This document shows, in pieces, positions 9,592 to 17,150 of a stretch of 64,000 nucleotides of DNA. Source of the DNA: Hyphomicrobiaceae bacterium (GTDB taxonomy: Bacteria > Pseudomonadota > Alphaproteobacteria > Rhizobiales > Hyphomicrobiaceae); the NCBI GenBank assembly GCA_041397645.1, contig JAWKWE010000005.1:62001-126000 (forward strand), given 5' to 3'. The translations under genes and the position numbers were made by a program. The notes under the pieces are model-generated. The model was not told the DNA's origin, searched no databases, and saw only the letters and a list, made by a program, of their open reading frames with translations. Within the stretch, counting starts at the first letter, position 1, and each line of letters begins with the position of its first letter.

Positions 9592-10929
9592 ATGCTTCCC
9601 GACCTGATCAAGCGCTATTCAGCGCCTGTCCCGCGCTACACGAGCTATCCTACCGCGCCGCATTTTTCCCCTGCGGTCGGAGCCCAGATCTACGAATCTT
9701 GGCTGCGCGCGCTCCCTTCCGGGTCCAAGCTTTCGCTCTATCTCCATTTTCCGTTCTGCCATCAGCTGTGCTGGTACTGTGGCTGCAACACGAAGGCGAT
9801 CCGCCGCTACGAGCCGGTCGAAACCTACGTCGCGGCCCTGCTGAAGGAGATCGCCCGGATCAGCAGCCTGCTCGGCGCACAGCATCGGGTTACTCACATC
9901 CATTGGGGCGGTGGCTCGCCCAACATCCTCTCACCGGAAGACATCGCCCAAGTCGGCACCGCGTTACGCACCGCTTTCGACATTGCGCCTGATGCCGAAT
10001 ATGCCGTGGAAATCGACCCGCGCTCTCTAAGCGATGAACAGGTCGCCGCATTCGCCGCTATCGGCGTCAACCGTGTTTCGCTTGGTGTGCAAGATTTCGA
10101 AGATCAAGTTCAGGCCGCGATCAACCGCATCCAAAGTTTCGAGGACACCAAACAAGCCGTAGATATGTTCCGCGCTCATGGCGTGCGGTCGGTTAATCTC
10201 GATCTGGTCTACGGTCTACCGCATCAGACCCGGCAGAGCGTGCAAAAGACCATTCTCAAGGCATTGTCACTCGAGCCGGATCGCATCGCGATCTTCGGAT
10301 ACGCTCATCTGCCTGCGCGGCTGAAGCATCAGCGGCTTATCGATGAAAAAGCTCTGCCCGGCATCATGGAACGGTTCGGACAATCGCGTCGGCTCCAGCG
10401 TATTCTGCTTGCTGCCGGTTACAAGGCTGTCGGTCTCGACCATTATGCCAAGCCGACCGACAAGTTGGCCGATGAGGACATCCGACGTAATTTCCAAGGA
10501 TACACAACTGACGCCAGCGATGCGCTGATTGGCCTAGGCGCGTCGGCGATTGGGCACTTGTCGCAGGGCTACGTTCAAAACGCAACTGCAGCCGGTGCCT
10601 ATCAGTCTCTCATCAATGAAGGGGGATTGGCGGCGGTGAAGGGTGTGCAGCTGAGCCACGATGACCGGGCACGCGCTGCTGTCATCGAGCGGCTGATGTG
10701 CGGCTTCAATTTGTCGAAGACAGAATTGCGCGCGCAGTTTGGCGCTGCCGCCGAGCCGGTGATTGCGGACGCGGAACTGTTGATCGAAGCCGATCAGGAC
10801 GGGCTCGTGAAAGCAACTGACGACGGCTTCGAAGTGACGGAGCTTGGCAAACCGTTCGTTCGCACGATCTGCGCCGCGTTCGATGCCTATCTTGGGCAGA
10901 GCAAGGCGCAACACGCGCTCGCTGTCTGA
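9592..10929 (+). CDS. hemN: Oxygen-independent coproporphyrinogen III dehydrogenase
   Basis: 445 aa from the ATG at 9592, chosen because AGGCGAGGAA precedes it at good spacing, the family start (MLPDLIKRYSAPVPRYTSYP) then falls at residue 1, and the FNR box plus -10 element lie upstream; in-frame starts at 9484 and 9556 would place them inside or against the gene. The HemN [4Fe-4S] motif is intact: C56, C60, C63 and C65 in PFCHQLCWYCGC. HemN is a radical-SAM enzyme making protoporphyrinogen IX without oxygen. GGGSPN (SAM site) and the YGLPHQT block are present. Regulation by low oxygen through a FixK/FNR protein is strongly suggested by the site at 9507-9520. Monocistronic. Confidence 0.96.
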   Translation: MLPDLIKRYSAPVPRYTSYPTAPHFSPAVGAQIYESWLRALPSGSKLSLYLHFPFCHQLCWYCGCNTKAIRRYEPVETYVAALLKEIARISSLLGAQHRVTHIHWGGGSPNILSPEDIAQVGTALRTAFDIAPDAEYAVEIDPRSLSDEQVAAFAAIGVNRVSLGVQDFEDQVQAAINRIQSFEDTKQAVDMFRAHGVRSVNLDLVYGLPHQTRQSVQKTILKALSLEPDRIAIFGYAHLPARLKHQRLIDEKALPGIMERFGQSRRLQRILLAAGYKAVGLDHYAKPTDKLADEDIRRNFQGYTTDASDALIGLGASAIGHLSQGYVQNATAAGAYQSLINEGGLAAVKGVQLSHDDRARAAVIERLMCGFNLSKTELRAQFGAAAEPVIADAELLIEADQDGLVKATDDGFEVTELGKPFVRTICAAFDAYLGQSKAQHALAV

Positions 10930-11088
10930 TTTTTGGCTTCGAATTTTCATGACGGCTTCGCGCGAGCACGGATTTGAATCCGTGTGCCGATTGTGGTTGG
11001 TGATGAAGTTTGCATCGTCGATCCTGATACTTATGAGATCGTCGACATCATCGTCCTCGCCTAAAGCGTCTACGAGTCGTTAGCAGCG

Positions 11089-11120
11089 AAACCGGCAGTG
11101 CATTTCCGCGCTGCCGGTTT
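11089..11120 (+). terminator. Terminator downstream of hemN
   Basis: A 10-bp perfect stem AAACCGGCAG / CTGCCGGTTT with a 12-nt loop, 160 bases after hemN. The 3' arm supplies the T run. It can work in either direction. Confidence 0.7.
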
Positions 11121-11194
11121 TATGCGCTCCTACAAGGTGGAACCCCAACTTAGAATTCGCGTTTTCCAAGCGTAGCTTTTGCGTAAGGAATTTT

Positions 11195-11659
11195 ATGCGC
11201 ACTTTACTAAACATGAATGCCGACACGGAATTAGCACTTGGCGCGCGAAGGGCAGCCTGCGCATTCGGCGCGGCCGGTATGATTGCTTTTGGAATTATTG
11301 CGCCGCAGTCAGCGAGCGGGGGAACGGTACCCGATCCGCCGTCGCCGACCATCCCGCGTCCGCCGCAAAATCCCATTCCGCCACCTTCTCCTCCGGTACC
11401 AAATCCTCCGCGCGTGATGCCGTTGGCGGGGGGTGTTCTTGCACAATCCGAAACACCCAAAGCGCCCGAACCTCGCGGCAACCCAACGAGCGAAGATAAA
11501 AGCTTGAGCGAGAAGCTCAACGAGAACGAGGGGGTGCTCAAACCTCCGCGCATTGGCGATAGCGAGATCGTCGAGCCGCTTCCGGACGCCAATGCCAAAA
11601 TCAAAATTATTCCGCCTCCAGGTGAGCCGGGAGGCGATCCTAGTGTCCAGCCGAAGTGA
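11195..11659 (+). CDS. Proline-rich exported protein
   Basis: 154 aa. AAGGA lies ahead of the ATG. The N-terminal 45 residues contain a hydrophobic stretch (ACAFGAAGMIAFGIIAPQSASG) resembling a signal peptide. The mature protein is low-complexity: a Pro-rich block (PDPPSPTIPRPPQNPIPPP), then an acidic/polar stretch, ending in PPPGEPGGDPSVQPK. It probably is an unstructured periplasmic or wall-associated linker protein. No domain is recognised. It converges with the ABC transporter genes. Confidence 0.6.
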   Translation: MRTLLNMNADTELALGARRAACAFGAAGMIAFGIIAPQSASGGTVPDPPSPTIPRPPQNPIPPPSPPVPNPPRVMPLAGGVLAQSETPKAPEPRGNPTSEDKSLSEKLNENEGVLKPPRIGDSEIVEPLPDANAKIKIIPPPGEPGGDPSVQPK

Positions 11660-11692
11660 TGTGAGTGCATCACCGCTTGGCTATCATAGCGA

Positions 11693-11724
11693 GGGGCCGG
11701 CAATGCGTTTGCATAGCCAGCCCC
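11693..11724. terminator. Hairpin between convergent genes
   Basis: Imperfect stem GGGGC..GGC..ATGC / GCAT..GCC..GCCCC with a 4-nt loop, lying between the stops of two convergent genes. No clear T tract on either side. Confidence 0.4.
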
Positions 11725-11752
11725 GGAGAAGCCGTTTGAAGATCTGCGTGCC

Positions 11753-12550
11753 TCAATGAGCGTCGGGATTGTGCACCGTGGAGGCGCCGTCAGTCTTGGG
11801 TCGCTCCGAGCTAGAAATCCGGCCGTCGTCGATGCGTATGATCCGGTCGGCGTATTTCAAAGTACGGTGGTCGTGGGTCACGGCAAGCACCGCGCGATTG
11901 GTGTCCTGGGCGACCTGAGCGAGCAATTCCATAACGGCCTCGCCGTTCTTGGCATCGAGTGCGGCGGTCGGCTCGTCTGCGAGGATCACCGACGGCGCGC
12001 CGGCCAGAGAACGTGCGATCGCAACGCGCTGCTTTTCGCCGCCCGACATCTTGGAAGGGGCTGCGTCGATACGATGGCCGAGCCCAACCTGATGCAGGGC
12101 CTCCTCTGCGAGGTCGTAGGCTTCGGGCCCGCGAATGTCACGCAGATCGAGCGCCAGCATCACGTTTTCAACCGCGGTCAACGTCGGGACCAGATTGTAG
12201 CCCTGAAACACGAAGCCAACGTGGCGGCGGCGCAGGTCCGCCAGATCTTCCTTGCTCATGCCGGTGGTGGAGTGGCCAGCGATCGTCAGATCTCCGTCGG
12301 TGGGCGAGAGGATGCAGCCAAGGATCGACAGCAGCGTTGTCTTGCCAGATCCCGACGGTCCCATCATCAAGGTCAGCTCGCCGGCCTGAAGATCGAGATC
12401 GACGCCCTTGAGCACCTTGACTTGGTTGGGGGCTTCGCCGAGCACTTTCACGATACCGCGGGCTTCGACCATGATCGGGATGTCTTCGGCTTTGGCGTTC
12501 ATGATGCTGCTCTGCTTGCTGGTGTAAATTGAATTTTCTGATGCGAACAT
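11753..12550 (-). CDS. ABC exporter ATP-binding protein (DevA/MacB-like)
   Basis: 265 aa. All nucleotide-binding motifs are present: Walker A GPSGSGKT (about residue 64), the Q-loop (FVFQGYN), signature SGGEKQRVAIARS, Walker B VILADEPTAALD and the H-loop TH. The sequence groups with the LolD/MacB/DevA family of type VII exporters, whose permeases have a large periplasmic domain. The permease gene is just upstream (18-base gap), so the two form one transcription unit. A DevB/HlyD-type membrane fusion protein, normally the third part, is not beside them. Substrates of relatives include glycolipids, lipoproteins and antibiotics; here it is unknown. Confidence 0.92.
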   Translation of the reverse strand: MFASENSIYTSKQSSIMNAKAEDIPIMVEARGIVKVLGEAPNQVKVLKGVDLDLQAGELTLMMGPSGSGKTTLLSILGCILSPTDGDLTIAGHSTTGMSKEDLADLRRRHVGFVFQGYNLVPTLTAVENVMLALDLRDIRGPEAYDLAEEALHQVGLGHRIDAAPSKMSGGEKQRVAIARSLAGAPSVILADEPTAALDAKNGEAVMELLAQVAQDTNRAVLAVTHDHRTLKYADRIIRIDDGRISSSERPKTDGASTVHNPDAH

Positions 12551-12568
12551 TTCGAAATCTTCCCTTGC

Positions 12569-13777
12569 TTATCGGCTGAAGACGACGGCCGGGTCAATCC
12601 GGACGACCTTGATGATGGCGGAGATGGCCGCGATCACACACATTCCAACGGTCACGATGCACAGTCCGGCGGCGAGCTCAGGGGTCATGATGACATTGAG
12701 CTTGGTGTCCTGGGCGGCTTGGATCACGCCCAATGCCAGGCCGATACCGAGCAGGTAGCCGATGATGCCGGAGAGGACAGCCTGCATCAGGATGACTTTG
12801 ACGATGTAGCTTGCGCCTGCACCCAGAGCACGCAGCGTGGCGAACTCGTTGATGTGATCCTTGGTGGAGGCGTAAAGCGTCTGTGCCACGATCACGATGC
12901 CGACGATGAGGCCTAGCATTGCGCCGGCGATGAGGGCAGCGCCAGCACCTGTCTGGAACAGCCAGTAGGCTTGGCTGCGCTTCTTGAACTCATCCTGGGT
13001 CAGAACCTCGGCATCGGGCAGGCGAGCCTCGATATCGGCGCGCACGGTCTCCAGATCGGCGTCGTCAGCCAGCGTCACGCGCTCATAGGTCGCCTGATCT
13101 TGGTTGGCGCCGGTGAGGCGGCGAGCCTGCTCGATGGAAGCGAACACATAAGGCAGCGTCGTGAACGAGCGGATGCGCTTGGTGGTGGCTGTGATGTCGA
13201 CCGCGATGCCGTTGATCTCCGCACGATCGCCGAGGGCGTGGATGCCAAGATCGGGGAAGTAGCTCTGGTCGATCGCAACCGTGTTCGGGGCTTCCAGAGC
13301 GTCACGGCTGCCTTCGACGATGTTCCAGGGCAGGGGATATGAGCTATCCGCGCCGGTGCCGACGAGAAGGATCGCGGTGGTGCCGCCCTTGGGCTTACGC
13401 CAGCGGGCGAAGCTCACGACCATGTCCTCGGCGTTGGCAACGCCAGGGGTCGACAGGATCATGTGGCGCTCGCGGCCGCTCAGAAGGGAAGGATCGTCGT
13501 AGCTCTTGGTGCCAAGCGGCACGACCCACAGGTCGGCGGGGGCGGCGTCGATGATCGCGGAGATCTTGCGCTCGGAGCCGAGGTAAATGCCGGTCTGGAT
13601 GGCAACCAGAACTACCGAGAACACGATACCGACGATCGTCACGAAGAAGCTCAGGCGATCATGAAACAGGTTGCGATATGCGAGTTTGACGACCATGGGC
13701 ATGGCGCTCTTGGCCTTGCGCTTGGTGCTGGTGGATTTGGCGGGGATTGCGGCGGCCGCCTTGAGTGCGAGTTCCAT
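12569..13777 (-). CDS. ABC exporter permease (DevC/FtsX-like)
   Basis: 402 aa with the FtsX/MacB-type fold: one membrane helix near residues 40-65 (FFVTIVGIVFSVVLVAIQTGIYL), a periplasmic domain of about 200 residues, and three C-terminal helices (AALIAGAMLGLIVGIVIVAQTLYA, VILMQAVLSGIIGYLLGIGLALG, LAAGLCIVTVGMCVIAAISAII). The EFATLRALGA coupling segment that contacts the ATPase is clear. GGAGGAGA precedes the ATG. The closest family by pattern is DevC of heterocyst glycolipid export, but in a non-cyanobacterium this indicates only the transporter type. It pairs with the ATPase downstream. Confidence 0.9.
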   Translation of the reverse strand: MELALKAAAAIPAKSTSTKRKAKSAMPMVVKLAYRNLFHDRLSFFVTIVGIVFSVVLVAIQTGIYLGSERKISAIIDAAPADLWVVPLGTKSYDDPSLLSGRERHMILSTPGVANAEDMVVSFARWRKPKGGTTAILLVGTGADSSYPLPWNIVEGSRDALEAPNTVAIDQSYFPDLGIHALGDRAEINGIAVDITATTKRIRSFTTLPYVFASIEQARRLTGANQDQATYERVTLADDADLETVRADIEARLPDAEVLTQDEFKKRSQAYWLFQTGAGAALIAGAMLGLIVGIVIVAQTLYASTKDHINEFATLRALGAGASYIVKVILMQAVLSGIIGYLLGIGLALGVIQAAQDTKLNVIMTPELAAGLCIVTVGMCVIAAISAIIKVVRIDPAVVFSR

Positions 13778-13946
13778 GACTTGTCTCCTCCTAAAAAGTC
13801 CGGGACCGTGTGTCCTGTGTCGCGTTATGCGCTCTGGAGGTTCAGGCGGCAGTTCCCTGGGGGACAGGGAGGCGGAGGGCTGAAAAAAATGCAGGGGGAG
13901 GGGAGCGCGGGCGGTCGTCCGGAAAGAACCGGCGTGTGCACAAACG

Positions 13947-13979
13947 AAACAGGCCCGGAGCGAAGCACCGGGCCTGTTT
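13947..13979 (-). terminator. Terminator for the exported coiled-coil protein gene
   Basis: A 12-bp perfect stem AAACAGGCCCGG / CCGGGCCTGTTT with a 9-nt loop. It lies 25 bases past the stop of the minus-strand gene at 14005 and could act in both directions. Confidence 0.8.
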
Positions 13980-14004
13980 TCTTGAACTAGGGTAGTACCT
14001 TAGC

Positions 14005-14772
14005 TTAGTTGCAGGGTACCGTGATCATTCCGGCAATCGCTGCTGAGAACCGGCGGCAGATCTTTCCAGCAACCTCGGCGACTGATGTGCTCTCGGCTGT
14101 ATCCGAAGGCTGGGTGTCCTCGGCCGTGTCCGTTTTGTCCGTGGTTGCAGTTTCGGCATTAGTCACCGTTCCGGTATCCTCCGTGGCTTCAACAACGGGC
14201 AGCACCACAACTTCGGTCTTGTCCTCGGCTTCGGTGCCGGGGCCGGTGTTAACCGTACCAGCGTCGGCCGAGTTGGTGCGAACCGGAGCCGGCGTTGACT
14301 GGGTGCCGGTAAACTTGGATTTTTCCAACGGGCTTTCAGGCACGTAGATCACGGGCGCATCCGTGGTCACCGTCTTGTCCGTGAGTTTTGCCGTCTGCAC
14401 CATCTTGACCTTGCGCGCCGCGCGTTCCGCCAGTTCGAGTTTTTGACGGCGGGCTTCGGCGACGGCGCGTGCGGCAGCAATTTCGCGAGCCTTTTTGGCT
14501 TCCGCGATGGCCTGAGCCTTAGCCGCCGCCCGGGCGAGTTCGATTTTGCGGGCCCGCGCCAGCTCGCGCTGCTTATTTGCGTGATATGACCGGGTTTCAG
14601 CGTAGCCGCGGTTCTTCATGGTGCCGCCGGGACCGGAACTCAGGTTCGGATGGGCCACGAAGCTGCCAAGCGGGCCACCAAATTGAAGGCGAACACCACC
14701 GGCATCGGCTGCGCTGGGTACCGCGATGGCGGCGACGAAAAGGGCTGCGAGGGTGTTGATCGTCTTGGACAT
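14005..14772 (-). CDS. Exported Ala/Lys-rich coiled-coil protein
   Basis: 255 aa from the ATG at 14772, supported by AGGAGA upstream and by a good signal peptide directly after it (MSKTINTLAALFVAAIAVPSAADA). An earlier in-frame start would bury the signal peptide. Residues about 60-125 are a charged Ala/Glu/Arg/Lys stretch (repeats such as AEAKKAREIAAARAVAEARR) predicted to be one long coiled coil. A Thr/Asp/Glu-rich low-complexity region follows, and the C-terminus has two Cys (KICRRFS, VPCN) that could pair. It probably is a periplasmic structural or anchoring protein. No family is recognised. Confidence 0.65.
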   Translation of the reverse strand: MSKTINTLAALFVAAIAVPSAADAGGVRLQFGGPLGSFVAHPNLSSGPGGTMKNRGYAETRSYHANKQRELARARKIELARAAAKAQAIAEAKKAREIAAARAVAEARRQKLELAERAARKVKMVQTAKLTDKTVTTDAPVIYVPESPLEKSKFTGTQSTPAPVRTNSADAGTVNTGPGTEAEDKTEVVVLPVVEATEDTGTVTNAETATTDKTDTAEDTQPSDTAESTSVAEVAGKICRRFSAAIAGMITVPCN

Positions 14773-14925
14773 TGTCGTCTCCTGGGCATTGGGGTGGTAT
14801 TTTGCCGGTCCTTGTCCGGCGTCGTTGATGGGAGAGTGCATCAGCGGGGTTTCTGCCGCTGTTCCGCCCGTGACAGCTCTGGTCAAATCCGGGGATTTCG
14901 ACTAATTGACTGATTTTTAGTTGTT

Positions 14926-15783
14926 TTATGCAATGGCGCGGGCCCTATCGAGAGTTTCGACGACGGCTTTGGCTGGATCGGCCATTACTGCGAGACGAGA
15001 CGCGAACCGGTCGATCGCCTCAACGACGAGGTGGCGCTGCCGGTCGACGGTGACGATGTGATAGCTGTCGTCGAGCACCTTGAGCTCGACTTCGCCTGCG
15101 AGGCGGTCGCGCAGGTAGGTCGCGTTGGAGAGGCCCGCATAGTCGTCCTCCAGCGGGTGGACGATAAGCGAGGGCTGTCGGACGTAGGGAACCAGGGTCT
15201 GAACGGCATCCGACAGGCGGCGGTGCTCAAACACCATCTCGCCGGGCGTTACCGGGTGGCCAGCTTCCGAATTGCCTTTTGCGGCGCGCATCTTCTGGAT
15301 GAATTCGCGGATTTTCGGGTCCTTGATGCCGTGCGGCGCATGATGTGGAAAGCGGAATAGCTTGGCGAACCAGCGATGGCGCACCAGTCGGAAGAGACGC
15401 GCGTACCAGGGGATCATCCAGCCGTTGAGCCACAGCGTCGGCGCCAGCAGGGCGGTCGCATGGACTTTTCCGGGGTTCTTGGCGGCAAGCATGAGTGCAA
15501 GCACGGCGCCCGTCGAAAGGCCGCCGGCGATGACCACATCGCACTCCTTGTGAAGCTCATCGAGGGCTTCCTCGGCGCTGCGGTACCAATCCGACCAAGA
15601 AGTGGCTTTGACTTCGGCTTCGCTGCCGCAATGACCGGCAAGCTGGGGAGCGTGGACGGTGTAGCCAGCGCGTGCGAGGCCATTGGCGACGAAACGCATT
15701 TCCACCGGAGTTCCGCATAGACGGTGCATCAGAAGGATGCCGATTTTGCCGCCCTTGATCTTGAAGCCAACTTCGCTCGCCAT
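14926..15783 (-). CDS. Alpha/beta hydrolase (carboxylesterase-like)
   Basis: 285 aa from the ATG at 15783, preceded by GGGGGA; an upstream in-frame start at 15840 looks less likely. It resembles thermostable Est30-type carboxylesterases and monoglyceride lipases: nucleophile Ser in GGLSTGA, acid Asp in HPLEDDYAG and His in DSYHIVTVD, in the right order. The oxyanion-loop region reads GILLMHRLCGTP, where HG is more usual. It is the last gene of a three-gene minus-strand operon with an unknown protein and a cold-shock-like protein. The substrate is unknown. Confidence 0.85.
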   Translation of the reverse strand: MASEVGFKIKGGKIGILLMHRLCGTPVEMRFVANGLARAGYTVHAPQLAGHCGSEAEVKATSWSDWYRSAEEALDELHKECDVVIAGGLSTGAVLALMLAAKNPGKVHATALLAPTLWLNGWMIPWYARLFRLVRHRWFAKLFRFPHHAPHGIKDPKIREFIQKMRAAKGNSEAGHPVTPGEMVFEHRRLSDAVQTLVPYVRQPSLIVHPLEDDYAGLSNATYLRDRLAGEVELKVLDDSYHIVTVDRQRHLVVEAIDRFASRLAVMADPAKAVVETLDRARAIA

Positions 15784-15873
15784 TGTCTGTCCCCCGATGG
15801 TATTGATTTCCGATGGTTGAGGGTTAATCCCGCTGCCCATCTTGGGCAGTTCCCTGCGGGACAGGCGGTTGGC

Positions 15874-16293
15874 TCAGGCCGCCAGCGCGTGCATGGGTGC
15901 CAGCGTCGGGTTGTTATGCGTGGCGGGCGCAGAGCTGAGAGCGAGCACGAAGCGTTGCGCCTTAAAGCCGTAAGCAACGTTGAGGCGCTGGCCGGCTGCC
16001 TCGTGGGCAGCGCGTGCAATCAGCTTGAAACCGTTGTTCAAAAAGAGCTGCTTGAGGCGGCGCGCCGCAAATACCTCGAGCAGTGCGCGAAAGCGCAGCG
16101 CTACCGCCAGGCGGAGTTGCGGGGCATCAGCGAAGTGCTCCCACACAACCGTTTCAATTTCGCGGATGGCCGTTTCGTTCATGCCGTTGAGCAGGGCCAA
16201 ACCCTGGCCCTTGGCGACGGCCGCGCGCAGGGGAACAAGAATATCCTCAAGCGCAACGGCCGGGATGTCGGCGGTATCGATCTGATGGCTCAT
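15874..16293 (-). CDS. Unknown protein in hydrolase operon
   Basis: 139 aa from the ATG at 16293 (start MSHQIDTADIPAV). GGGAG lies about 12 bases ahead. It seems an all-helical soluble protein, with amphipathic stretches such as EDILVPLRAAVAKG and LRFRALLEVFAARRLKQLF, and no Cys. I recognise no family. It lies 31 bases after the cold-shock-like gene and 90 bases before the hydrolase gene, so co-expression is likely. Any function would be a guess. Confidence 0.65.
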   Translation of the reverse strand: MSHQIDTADIPAVALEDILVPLRAAVAKGQGLALLNGMNETAIREIETVVWEHFADAPQLRLAVALRFRALLEVFAARRLKQLFLNNGFKLIARAAHEAAGQRLNVAYGFKAQRFVLALSSAPATHNNPTLAPMHALAA

Positions 16294-16324
16294 TTCTGCG
16301 AACTCCCGAGTGCGATGGTTAAGG

Positions 16325-16597
16325 TCATGCGGCCAAGCGCAGCTCGAAGCCCGACTGAGGCTCAGTTTGAAACACCAAGGTGGAAACCGGGCCGGCAAAT
16401 ACGGACCAGGGCGATCCGGCTAGCACGATGATTTCCTTCGGCGAGCGGCCATCGAGAACGAAATCGACTTCCTCGCCGGCAAGCTGGAAGCGGGTGTTCA
16501 CGATGTCCCGGCGCACAAAGCGGTATTTGCGGCCGTCTTCGGCTTTGATGATCCCGACGCCAATATCGCGGCGGAAGGTTTCGATTTGACCCTGCAT
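16325..16597 (-). CDS. Small cold-shock-like / OB-fold protein
   Basis: 90 aa. The segment RRDIGVGIIKAEDGRKYRFVRRDI recalls the first beta strands of a cold-shock domain (GxGII.ad.G..y.F...dI), and GEEVDFVLDGR fits the next strand, but the usual aromatic RNP motifs are only partly kept (a Tyr and a Phe). A single-strand nucleic-acid-binding role is possible. GAAGGAGAG precedes the ATG. It is the first gene of the operon running to the hydrolase. Confidence 0.7.
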   Translation of the reverse strand: MQGQIETFRRDIGVGIIKAEDGRKYRFVRRDIVNTRFQLAGEEVDFVLDGRSPKEIIVLAGSPWSVFAGPVSTLVFQTEPQSGFELRLAA

Positions 16598-16724
16598 GGC
16601 TTCTCTCCTTCGAATTCGTTTTGATTTGGGGCTCTGCGGAGCGGCGTCTCATTTGCTCCGTCGCCGTATCCTTGAGGGAGGTTCAAAAGCCGCGCTGTCA
16701 CGCCGGGCACACAGGAGGTCGCAC

Positions 16725-16853
16725 GTGCCTTGGCGGAGAGTTGAAGAGCTCTTACGACGGATCGTGTTGCGATGCGGAATCAGCAGTTGCGGGATTGCGC
16801 GCGAGAAGCCAGCGACCATAGGCCGCTCGCCATATGCGTTTAAGACGCCTTGA
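16725..16853 (+). CDS. Possible 42-residue basic protein, GTG start
   Basis: AGGAGG stands 6-7 bases before a GTG that opens a 42-codon frame (start MPWRRVEELLRR if GTG is read as Met). The product is strongly basic (many Arg) with an amphipathic helix at its start. No terminator or promoter is apparent and no family is recognised. The rest of the 16598-17150 gap shows nothing I can support. Confidence 0.3.
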   Translation: MPWRRVEELLRRIVLRCGISSCGIAREKPATIGRSPYAFKTP

Positions 16854-17150
16854 TGAGCGCACTATCAGCGATCAATCTCAGTCACCGGAATGAACGGGTG
16901 ATCCAGTGTCTCTGAGAGGCTCGGCACGCGAATGTGCAAGGCTTTCTCGCTAGGATCGGATCGACGATGAAATTGCAGGGGCGATGATGTGCCGCTGGCG
17001 GCTCACGTTCAGGATCAAATTGCTGCCAGTTCCATCCAAGAAGATCAGCGAGAAAAGTCAGGGGGCGATCTGCGAATTGCTGCTTTGAATTCCGCATCAC
17101 AAGCGCGCGGGCAAGGTTGCCATTACGCAGATCTCAGTAATTGAGAGCAA

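Noticed and set aside
10982..11065. Short frame from GTG (about 25 codons, reading V-G-D-E-V-C-I-V-D-P-D) after hemN
   Set aside because: Protein-like in composition but has no ribosome site and no clear ending or family; may be a gene remnant but cannot be supported.
11756..12532. 258-codon plus-strand frame over the ABC ATPase gene
   Set aside because: Antisense shadow of a gene with all ATPase motifs intact.
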